From assembly GCA_900542395.1 (NCBI GenBank), contig UQNM01000049.1, forward strand, positions 1-18,037: a DNA stretch of 18,037 bases, in the 5' to 3' direction. Positions 12,314 to 18,037 of the stretch are shown piece by piece. Source of the DNA: an uncultured Eubacteriales bacterium. GTDB lineage: Bacteria > Bacillota > Clostridia > Christensenellales > Aristaeellaceae. Positions within the stretch are counted from its first letter, which is position 1. Each line of letters starts with the position of its first letter. The position numbers were made by a program, and so were the translations under genes. Below the pieces are notes generated by a model. The model worked only from the letters and a program-made list of their open reading frames with translations. It did not search any database and was not told where the DNA came from.

Positions 12314-12376
12314 CATAAAAAATGAAATTTTTGCCCGTTTGCTTCGTCTATATCAGTAGAAGGGAGGAATTTCACG

Positions 12377-13948
12377 ATGAAAACAATATGGGGCGCGGTT
12401 CTGCTTGCGATGACGATGCTTGCGACGGTGGCGCTGGCCGCCGACCTCGATACGCCGCGAATTGGCGCGGCTGTCTGCGCGCCGGAGGAGGAAAACGGCT
12501 CGGTCGTGCTGCATGAAGCGCCGGACGGGCGGAGCGAAACGCTGATGCGCTATTTTCAGGGCGCGCCGCTGCAAGTGCTCGACCTTGCGGACGGCTGGGC
12601 GCATGTGCGCATGGGGATGACGGGCGAATCGCTGGAGGGCTATATTCGGCAGGAACGGCTGAAATACGGCGCGGAGGCGATGCGCGAGGTGCAGCAATAC
12701 GCCGAAATGCCCGCATTTGACGAGGATGTGCTGATTTATGAAGCCTGCGACAAGCAATCCGGGGTGATTGATACCGTCACGGCGCCGTGCGGCGTGAAGC
12801 TCATGGGCTATAACGGCCAATGGGCGGCGGTCTGGAGAGAAAACGGCTTTATCCCCATGACGAGGACGATCCGGCCGGGACGATGGACTTCGTTCTGGCG
12901 GGTTCTGCCGCTGGCGGGCGAACTCACGCGGGACGAGGCTGTGCGGAAGCTGCGCGAATGGGTGCCCCAAAAGCAGGAAGAATGGAACATTTCCGAGGTC
13001 TACACGGATGCGCGGGTGCTGGACGAGGACATGCGCTGGGATTGCGGCGATTTGTTTTACGAGCCGCTGACGGGAGAAACGTTTTATCTCGTCTATATGA
13101 ATGATCCGCTCCTCATGGACGGGCGGAAATGGTCGATGGATACGCTGGTGGTGGAGATGTCCGCGAAGGGCGAGGTGATGGAGGTTCACAACACCCTGCC
13201 GCAAACGGGCGTTGCCGTCTGCGCGCCGGTGGAGGAGAGCGACACGGTGACGCTCTACGCCGAGCCGGACGAGAGCAGCGACATGCTGTTCCATTATTAC
13301 AGCGGCACGGTGGCGGAGGTATTGGAGGTTCAGCGCGCGTGGATCCGGGTGCGCATCGGTCAAGGCGAGGCGGCGCTGGAGGGCTGGATGCCTGCGCGCG
13401 ACTTGACCTACGGCGTATGGCGGGAGCGCGACGTGGCGCACGTCGTTCGGTGGTATACCGCCGAGGCGGGCGAACAGGCGGTTTACGCTGCGCCGGACGA
13501 AAACGCGAAGGTGCTGCGCCAAACGCTGCCGAGCGGAATTGTGGAAGTGAACGGAATCGGCACGGACGGCTGGGTGCAGCTGAGCTGGTACGACAACGAG
13601 CCTGCAACGGGTTTTGCGCGTCTCGGAGACGATACGGAATTGGGCAAGCCGATGCGTGCGGAGGTGTATCATGTCGATCCGCTGGACGATGAATTGAGCT
13701 TTGAAGAAGCGGAAAAGAAAGCGCGGGAATACGCATGGCAATACGGAAAGAAGCATGGAAAAGGCTGGAAGCGCTCCAAAAAAGCCGTGGACGGCGCGGC
13801 ATGCGAAATGCAGTTGATGTATGTCGAGCAGACGAGGCAGGCGGACTATCGCATCTGGTTTTATCAGGCGGGAAACGAGGAGGACGGAATTGCCGTGGAG
13901 ATGACCCCGCAGGGCGAGCTGATCGCAGCGGACGAGGGATTCGGCTGA
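12377..13948 (+). CDS. secreted SH3-repeat protein built of two duplicated halves
   Basis: A 523-residue secreted protein with signal peptide residues 1-21 (cut after ALALA-type site at Ala21) and no anchor. Two halves repeat one plan. Residues 30-100 (GAAVCAPEEENGSVVLHEAP … GYIRQERLKYG) match 278-348 (GVAVCAPVEESDTVTLYAEP … GWMPARDLTYG), both bacterial-SH3-like. A second SH3-like unit follows in each half (about 115-170 and 365-425). Each half ends in a PepSY-like unit that begins LTRDEAVRKL (near 184) or LSFEEAEKKA (near 441) and ends VEMSAKGEVMEVHN or VEMTPQGELIAADEG. SH3-type domains often bind peptidoglycan, so a cell-wall role is inferred. AGGGAGGA (12361-12368) precedes ATG 12377. No convincing promoter was found; it is monocistronic by spacing. 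Confidence 0.82.
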   Translation: MKTIWGAVLLAMTMLATVALAADLDTPRIGAAVCAPEEENGSVVLHEAPDGRSETLMRYFQGAPLQVLDLADGWAHVRMGMTGESLEGYIRQERLKYGAEAMREVQQYAEMPAFDEDVLIYEACDKQSGVIDTVTAPCGVKLMGYNGQWAAVWRENGFIPMTRTIRPGRWTSFWRVLPLAGELTRDEAVRKLREWVPQKQEEWNISEVYTDARVLDEDMRWDCGDLFYEPLTGETFYLVYMNDPLLMDGRKWSMDTLVVEMSAKGEVMEVHNTLPQTGVAVCAPVEESDTVTLYAEPDESSDMLFHYYSGTVAEVLEVQRAWIRVRIGQGEAALEGWMPARDLTYGVWRERDVAHVVRWYTAEAGEQAVYAAPDENAKVLRQTLPSGIVEVNGIGTDGWVQLSWYDNEPATGFARLGDDTELGKPMRAEVYHVDPLDDELSFEEAEKKAREYAWQYGKKHGKGWKRSKKAVDGAACEMQLMYVEQTRQADYRIWFYQAGNEEDGIAVEMTPQGELIAADEGFG

Positions 13949-13949
13949 C

Positions 13950-13978
13950 TTGCATCACGGGCGAAATTGTGGTAAGCT
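13950..13978 (+). promoter_or_regulatory. possible promoter of the Nudix gene
   Basis: TTGCAT (13950-13955), 17 nt, TAAGCT (13973-13978). The -10 box is a weak match, so read-through from the SH3 gene may contribute. Confidence 0.4.
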
Positions 13979-14011
13979 GAGAGCACGCAACAAAGGAAAG
14001 GCGGCTTGACG

Positions 14012-14593
14012 ATGCAAAACCCGAACATTCCCGAGGACTGGAAGCAGACGATCAGGGGCTATGTCCCGAAGGACGAACGCGAGGCGGCGGAGAAGGCGGA
14101 AATACTGACCCTGATTGACCGGGAAGGCGAGCGGCTTCTGACGCGGGACTGCGCCTACGCGCACGTGACGGCTTCCTCCGTCATCGTCAACCGGGCGCGC
14201 ACGAAAACGCTGATGGCGTTCCACAAGATCTATCAGAGCTGGGCATGGACGGGTGGCCACGCGGACGGCGAAACCGACCTGCTGCACGTCGCGATGCGCG
14301 AGGCGCGGGAGGAGACGGGCATCGAGCGGCTCAGGCAGATCGGAAACGGCGCGGCTTCGCTGGAGATTCTGCCGGTCTGGGCGCACGTGAAGCGCGGGAA
14401 GGCGGTCGGCAGCCACCTGCACCTGAACGTATCGTATCTGTTTGAGGCGGACGACACGCTGCCCCTGCGCGTGGCGGAGGACGAGAACAGCGCCGTCGGC
14501 TGGATTGAGATTGACCGGCTGGCCGAATCCGTTCGGGAGAAGGACATGCTGCCGATTTATGAAAAGCTGCTGAACAGGACGAACGTTTGTTAA
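14012..14593 (+). CDS. Nudix hydrolase family protein
   Basis: A cytosolic protein of 193 residues. The Nudix box is GGHADGETDLLHVAMREA followed by REETGI (residues about 84-107), with the metal-binding Glu residues of REEtG present. Spacing between the first Glu and the REA core is one residue longer than the canonical GX5EX7REUXEEXGU; this GGHADG variant is familiar in IPP-isomerase-like Nudix proteins. An HV-S-SVIVN strand precedes it (HVTASSVIVN), and the C-terminal half (HLHLNVSYLFEADD, SAVGWIEID) fits the fold. Such enzymes cleave nucleoside diphosphates linked to another group; the substrate is unknown. ATG 14012 has AAAGG about ten bases upstream; TTG 14006 is too near. Confidence 0.9.
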   Translation: MQNPNIPEDWKQTIRGYVPKDEREAAEKAEILTLIDREGERLLTRDCAYAHVTASSVIVNRARTKTLMAFHKIYQSWAWTGGHADGETDLLHVAMREAREETGIERLRQIGNGAASLEILPVWAHVKRGKAVGSHLHLNVSYLFEADDTLPLRVAEDENSAVGWIEIDRLAESVREKDMLPIYEKLLNRTNVC

Positions 14594-14620
14594 TTCCTTA
14601 CAATCAATATGCGATTTGAC

Positions 14621-14649
14621 TTGAAGAAAGATGACAAATTCCGTATACT
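14621..14649 (+). promoter_or_regulatory. promoter of hpf
   Basis: TTGAAG (14621-14626), 17 nt, TATACT (14644-14649), in an AT-rich gap. A leader of about 70 nt follows; no stationary-phase-specific element is recognised. Confidence 0.7.
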
Positions 14650-14728
14650 ATAAACGAAGAAAGGAGAAAGAGCCGAAAAGGCCAAGCGAACATTTTAAGG
14701 CAATCCCAAGGCAAAGGAGGCCGATTTC

Positions 14729-15268
14729 ATGGTTACACGTTTTGTGATTAAGGATGCGCATGTTCCCGCTGGGATCGTTGAAACGATGGAGCGCAGAATC
14801 CATCAGCGTATGGACGCCTATTTCAAGGATGAGGCCGAGGGCGATACGGTGATCAGCGTTCACATTACGGAACAGAAGAACACCTACAAGGTCGAAATGA
14901 CCATGCCCTACATGGGTCACACACTTCGCACGGAAAACCAGGAGCGGGAGATTTCCCTCCCCGCGCTGGATAAAGGTATAGATGTTCTGGAGCGGCAGAT
15001 GAAGAAGCTCAGGACGCGCCTGGCGCGCGACTTGAGGAAGAAGCCGCCGGTCGCGGACGCTGTGGCGGACGCGGACGAGGAAGAGATCGCGGTGGTCCGC
15101 GTGAAGCGGTACGCATCCAAGCCGATGAGCGTTGAAGACGCGATTCTGGAAATGGATATGCTCGGTCATTCCTTCTACATGTTCAACAATGTCGAAACGG
15201 GCAGAGCCGCGACGGTGTATCGCCGCAAGGATGGCGGCTGCGGCCTGATCGAACTGGAAAACCTGTAA
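14729..15268 (+). CDS. hpf: long-form ribosome hibernation-promoting factor (HPF)
   Basis: A 179-residue protein, the length of long-form HPF. Residues 1-100 are the S30AE/RaiA domain, which binds the 30S decoding channel (VTRFVIKDAHVPAGIVETME … VEMTMPYMGHTLRTENQE … LERQMKKLRTRLARD). A charged linker follows, and residues 122-179 are the C-terminal dimerisation domain (VVRVKRYASKPMSVEDAILE, LGHSFYMFNNVETGRAATVY, RRKDGGCGLIEL). Two such proteins join 70S ribosomes into inactive 100S dimers when growth slows, protecting them. AAAGGAGG (14713-14720) sits eight bases before ATG 14729. It has its own promoter. Confidence 0.95.
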   Translation: MVTRFVIKDAHVPAGIVETMERRIHQRMDAYFKDEAEGDTVISVHITEQKNTYKVEMTMPYMGHTLRTENQEREISLPALDKGIDVLERQMKKLRTRLARDLRKKPPVADAVADADEEEIAVVRVKRYASKPMSVEDAILEMDMLGHSFYMFNNVETGRAATVYRRKDGGCGLIELENL

Positions 15269-15272
15269 ACGA

Positions 15273-15319
15273 CAGCGAAAACTCGCTGGCAGGCAACAAC
15301 GAGGCCGCCTGAGGGGCGG
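15273..15319 (+). other. two small hairpins between hpf and the next gene
   Basis: CAGCGA-AAAC-TCGCTG (15273-15288) and CCGCC-TGAGG-GGCGG (15305-15319). Neither has a T-run, so the downstream gene may be read through from hpf; the hairpins could protect the hpf mRNA 3' end. Confidence 0.4.
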
Positions 15320-15339
15320 GAAAAGAAAGGGTGAGTCCG

Positions 15340-15660
15340 ATGCAGCCGGGTATCAAAGCCGTGGTCGCCGTGCTGGTGGTCGCGCTGATCGCTGTGATCG
15401 GTTTGATTGTTATGTCGCAGGGGAAAAGCGCGCAGAAGCCTGCACCCACGGTGACCGCGACGCCGGAAACCACCGCAGCGCTGGAACAGGAGCCGAAAGC
15501 CACCGCCGAATTGGCGCAGGGCGATGACGCCGCGCAAGATACGATGTATGAGGGCGCGTTGGCTGGGCTGACCGAAGAAGAGATCGCCAAGATGGCGCTC
15601 GCCGAAGAGGAATCCAGCGAAAGGCAAAGCGATATCGGGGCGGAGGATTCCGTTGACTGA
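15340..15660 (+). CDS. small single-pass membrane protein, hypothetical
   Basis: A 106-residue protein: a short N-terminus, one membrane helix (residues about 5-27, KAVVAVLVVALIAVIGLIVM), a Lys-containing turn, then a Thr/Ala/Pro/Glu-rich acidic tail (TVTATPETTAALEQEPKATA) ending in helical sequence (LTEEEIAKMALAEEE). Topology cannot be fixed with confidence; the T/P-rich stretch resembles extracytoplasmic stalks such as that of the foldase lipoprotein. ATG 15340 is preferred to GTG 15331 because AAAGGG is correctly spaced for it. Function unknown; possibly co-transcribed with hpf. Confidence 0.7.
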   Translation: MQPGIKAVVAVLVVALIAVIGLIVMSQGKSAQKPAPTVTATPETTAALEQEPKATAELAQGDDAAQDTMYEGALAGLTEEEIAKMALAEEESSERQSDIGAEDSVD

Positions 15661-15745
15661 CGGATCAGGCTTCATCCTCCGCATATAAAACCCATTCGGA
15701 CGTGCGCGGGTGCGCGCGTGGAGCCAAAGGAAAATCAAAGGATAG

Positions 15746-15787
15746 CGGCCGGGAGAGCGTCGGAAAGGGGCGCTGCCCGGCCGTTTT
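15746..15787 (+). terminator. probable terminator before the Y-family polymerase gene
   Basis: CGGCCGGG (15746-15753) pairs with CCCGGCCG (15776-15783); an inner AGCG/CGCT pairing extends the stem. Four T follow (15784-15787). The stem is strong and the T-run short. Confidence 0.65.
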
Positions 15788-15825
15788 GACGTGCGCGGCG
15801 CAGGCGCGGGAAGGAGGGGACGGGC

Positions 15826-17334
15826 ATGAAAGAGAGAGCCTATATCGCAATCGACCTGAAATCCTTCTTCGCCTCCGTGGAGTGCCGGGAGCGCGGCCTC
15901 GATCCGCTGGATACCAACCTCGTCGTGGCGGACGAGAGCCGGACGGACAAGACCATCTGCCTGGCCATCACGCCCACGCTCAAGCGCTGCGGCCTCTCCG
16001 GCCGGGGGCGGCTGTTTGAGGTCAGGCAGCGCGTCCGGGAGGCGAACGCGCTCCGCCAGCGCAGCGCGCCGGGGCGAAAGCTGGAGGGCACGTCGCATTT
16101 TTTCTCGGAGCTGCAAGCCAATCCGTCTTTGGCGATGGATTTCATCATCGCGCCGCCGCGAATGGCGTATTACATGGCGTACAGCAGCCGAATCTATCAG
16201 ATTTACCTCAAATACGTCGCGCCGGAGGATATCGTGGTCTATTCCATCGACGAGGTGTTCATGGATGCGACGGATTACCTGAGCACATACGGGCTTTCGG
16301 CGCACGATCTCGCCATGAAGATTATCCTCGACGTGCTGGAGACGACCGGCATCACGGCCACCGCGGGAATCGGCACAAATCTCTTTCTGTGCAAGGTGGC
16401 GATGGACATTGTGGCCAAGCACATGCCCGCCGATCAAAACGGCGTCCGCATCGCGGAGCTGGACGAGATGAAATTCCGCCGCGAGCTTTGGACGCACCAG
16501 CCCATCACGGATTTCTGGCGCGTGGGGCGGGGCATCGCTAAGAAACTGGAGCAGAACGGGATGGTGACGATGGGCGACGTCGCCCTCTGCTCGGAGCGCA
16601 GCGAGGATCTGCTCTACCGGCTGTTTGGCAAAAACGCGGAGCTGCTCATCGATCACGCATGGGGCTGGGAGCCGACGACCATCGAGGCGATCAAGGCGTA
16701 TCGGCCGAGCACGAACAGCATCAGCTCCGGGCAGGTGCTGCATTGCCCTTACGAGGCGGAGAAGGCGCGGCTCGTCATCCGCGAGATGACGGATTTGCTC
16801 GTGCTGGATTTGGTGGACAAGGGGCTTGTCACCGACCAGATGGTGCTGACCGTCGGCTATGACGTTGAAAACCTGACCGACCCGGCGCGGCGGGCGAAGT
16901 ATCGCGGCCGGATTGAAACCGACCCCTACGGGCGGCAGGTGCCCAAGCAGGCGCACGGCTCGATCAACCTTGACGGCTACACCTCCTCCACGCGCCAGAT
17001 CATGCGCGCGGTGACGGAGCTGTTTGATCGGATTGTGGACAAAAATCTGCTGATCCGCCGTATGTACGTCGTGGCCAACCGCGTTTTGCCGGAGGCGGAC
17101 GCGCCGAAGAAGCGCGACGACGCCGTTCAGCTTGATTTCTTCACGGACTACGCCGCTGAGGCGGAGAAGCAGAAAGCCGAGGACGAGGCCTTGGCGCGGG
17201 AGCGACGGATTCAAAACGCCACGCTCGCCATCAAAAAGAAATACGGAAAAAACGCGCTTTTCAAGGGGATGAACCTCGAAGAGGGCGCGACGGCCAAAGA
17301 CCGAAACGCGCAGATCGGCGGGCACAAGGCGTAA
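15826..17334 (+). CDS. Y-family translesion DNA polymerase (UmuC/DinB/UvrX-like)
   Basis: A 502-residue error-prone polymerase predicted to copy past DNA lesions. Palm residues are in place: Asp10 in AIDLKSFFASVEC, with Phe15 at the steric-gate position, and Asp142-Glu143 in VYSIDEVFMDATDYL. TAGIGTNLFLCKVAMDIVAKH follows, then an HhH-like thumb (DFWRVGRGIAKKLEQNGMVTMGDVA) and a little-finger domain (SSGQVLHCPYEAEKARLVIREM). QLDFF at residues 435-439 matches a sliding-clamp-binding motif. It is longer than DinB or UvrX (about 350-420) through an expansion near residues 70-110 and a charged C-terminal tail. AAGGAGG (15811-15817) precedes ATG 15826. No LexA-type CGAAC-N4-GTTCG box was found upstream. 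Its YolD-like partner follows 56 nt later. Confidence 0.93.
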   Translation: MKERAYIAIDLKSFFASVECRERGLDPLDTNLVVADESRTDKTICLAITPTLKRCGLSGRGRLFEVRQRVREANALRQRSAPGRKLEGTSHFFSELQANPSLAMDFIIAPPRMAYYMAYSSRIYQIYLKYVAPEDIVVYSIDEVFMDATDYLSTYGLSAHDLAMKIILDVLETTGITATAGIGTNLFLCKVAMDIVAKHMPADQNGVRIAELDEMKFRRELWTHQPITDFWRVGRGIAKKLEQNGMVTMGDVALCSERSEDLLYRLFGKNAELLIDHAWGWEPTTIEAIKAYRPSTNSISSGQVLHCPYEAEKARLVIREMTDLLVLDLVDKGLVTDQMVLTVGYDVENLTDPARRAKYRGRIETDPYGRQVPKQAHGSINLDGYTSSTRQIMRAVTELFDRIVDKNLLIRRMYVVANRVLPEADAPKKRDDAVQLDFFTDYAAEAEKQKAEDEALARERRIQNATLAIKKKYGKNALFKGMNLEEGATAKDRNAQIGGHKA

Positions 17335-17390
17335 AACAAACGGCGCTCAAAAGCAAAAAACCGGTTTGACGGAGAGATGGGGGACGTGGG

Positions 17391-17819
17391 ATGAACGCGA
17401 ACGGCAAATACGACGAGATCATGGGGCTTGCGCACCACGTCTCCAAAACGCGGCCGCAGATGCCGATGGCCGACCGCGCGGCGCAGTTCGCGCCCTTTGC
17501 CGCCCTCACCGGCTACGACGCGGTCATCCGGGAAACCGGAAGATTGACCGACGCGCGGATCGAGCCTGACGAGGAAGCGCTGACCGCGCTGAACATGAAG
17601 TTCCGGCTGCTGATGGACGCGCTGGGCGACGCGCCGGAGATCACCCTGCTCGTCTTCCGGCCGGACGCGCGAAAGGCCGGGGGCGCATACCTGACCGTGA
17701 CGGGCAGGGTCAGGAAGGTGGACGAATACGAGCGCCTGATGACCTTGCAGGACGGGACGAAAATTCCGATGGACGATATTCTGGATATGACCGGGGCGCT
17801 GTTTTCGCCGCTTGAATAA
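17391..17819 (+). CDS. YolD-like family protein
   Basis: A 142-residue cytosolic protein. The N-terminal motif MADRAAQFAPFAALTGYDAVI (residues about 24-44) and the later ITLLVFRPDARKAGGAYLTV … GRVRKVDEYERLMTLQDGTKIPMDDI define the YolD-like family. Its members lie beside Y-family polymerases such as UvrX in Bacillota and are thought to act with them in lesion tolerance, though the molecular role is not established. It follows the polymerase in the same direction and is probably in its operon. A G-rich stretch before ATG 17391 supplies the ribosome site. Overlapping frames in other phases are rejected. Confidence 0.9.
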   Translation: MNANGKYDEIMGLAHHVSKTRPQMPMADRAAQFAPFAALTGYDAVIRETGRLTDARIEPDEEALTALNMKFRLLMDALGDAPEITLLVFRPDARKAGGAYLTVTGRVRKVDEYERLMTLQDGTKIPMDDILDMTGALFSPLE

Positions 17820-17904
17820 CGCGCCCGATTGTCCCCTGCCGGCAAAAGAAAAAGAACGAAACGGGGGCGAATCAAAAACGTTTTGAAGAAATTTCAAAAA
17901 AAGG

Positions 17905-17933
17905 TTGACAAAAATCGTGTAATCGTGTATTAT
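17905..17933 (+). promoter_or_regulatory. strong promoter of the tRNA gene
   Basis: Perfect TTGACA (17905-17910), 17 nt, TATTAT (17928-17933), in an AT-rich run. The spacer contains AATCGTGT twice in tandem (17913-17928). The transcript would start near 17940, about 44 nt before the mature tRNA. Confidence 0.85.
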
Positions 17934-17983
17934 ATATTTCGTCGCCGCGCTCGACACGATCAAGCGATGCGGCGGTCCAGCTC

Positions 17984-18037
17984 GGGAGCATAGCTCAGCT
18001 GGGAGAGCATCTGCCTTACAAGCAGAGGGTCACAGGT
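17984..18037 (+). tRNA. tRNA-Val(UAC), 3' end outside the window
   Basis: The acceptor 5' arm GGGAGCA (17984-17990) leads to TA and the D stem GCTC/GAGC with loop AGCTGGGA. The anticodon stem TCTGC/GCAGA (18010-18014, 18022-18026) encloses CTTACAA, giving anticodon TAC (18017-18019), which reads GUA valine codons. A variable loop and the start of the T stem (ACAGG, T) follow before the edge. About 22 bases are missing. Further tRNA genes may follow. Confidence 0.95.

Noticed and set aside
12331..12354. Possible promoter of the SH3 gene (TTGCCC, TATATC)
   Set aside because: The spacing between the boxes is only about 12 nt, and no better pair was found.
15175..17325. 716-codon open frame on the minus strand
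   Set aside because: It lies antisense to the polymerase, the small membrane protein and the end of hpf, whose motifs and ribosome sites are clear. The Arg/His/Val-rich translation is typical of a GC-rich shadow.
17822..17887. Possible terminator after yolD (CGCCC…GGGCG, TCAAAA-ACG-TTTTGA)
   Set aside because: The loop is too long in the first case; the second stem is A/T-only, short and lacks a proper T-run.

Overview
The window looks like chromosomal DNA of a GC-rich, Gram-positive-type anaerobe: Bacillota, class Clostridia, plausibly a gut lineage near Christensenellales or Oscillospirales. This is inferred from strong AGGAGG-type ribosome binding sites, TTGACA/TATAAT-like promoters, a lipoprotein with a Thr/Glu/Ala/Pro stalk, a long-form HPF, a queT transporter behind a preQ1-type leader, and a Y-family polymerase paired with YolD. 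No phage, IS, CRISPR or rRNA genes are visible. The high GC content produces many long antisense open frames; I treated these as shadows.

Layout. Positions 1-92 may hold the tail of an upstream gene, followed by a LysR regulator (132-1055). A good promoter and a structured leader precede a large lipoprotein (1443-3785) that carries a SurA/PrsA-like N-domain, a parvulin-like region, an SH3-like region and a complete cyclophilin domain: apparently two prolyl-isomerase types in one extracytoplasmic foldase. Its terminator overlaps the promoter of the next unit, which opens with a preQ1-I-like riboswitch and a terminator before queT (4124-4612), a queuosine-precursor ECF S component. An RpiB/LacAB-type isomerase and a transglutaminase-core protein form a two-gene operon (4715-6745) closed by a clear terminator. 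An orphan gene (6907-7404) follows.

From 7405 to 7733 lies a gene-free stretch packed with hairpins, including a minus-strand terminator. A secreted protein of unknown function is encoded on the minus strand (9416-7734). Diverging from it is a four-gene operon (9635-12198): an apparently autoregulated PadR repressor, a HAAS-like/coiled-coil/DUF4097 (toast-rack) protein whose start overlaps the padR stop, and two tiny DUF4342-like membrane proteins. I read this as a candidate envelope-stress module related to the Psp/Lia-type toast-rack systems, and it is the most interesting locus in the window.

The right side holds a secreted SH3-repeat protein made of two duplicated halves (12377-13948), a Nudix hydrolase, the ribosome-hibernation factor hpf, a small single-pass membrane protein, a Y-family translesion polymerase with a clamp-binding motif, its YolD-like partner, and the 5' part of a tRNA-Val(UAC) gene that runs off the window.

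Together the genes concern envelope maintenance (foldase lipoprotein, toast-rack module, SH3 protein), stress survival (HPF, translesion polymerase/YolD, Nudix) and tRNA modification supply (queT). Functional calls come from reading motifs by eye; no database search was run.
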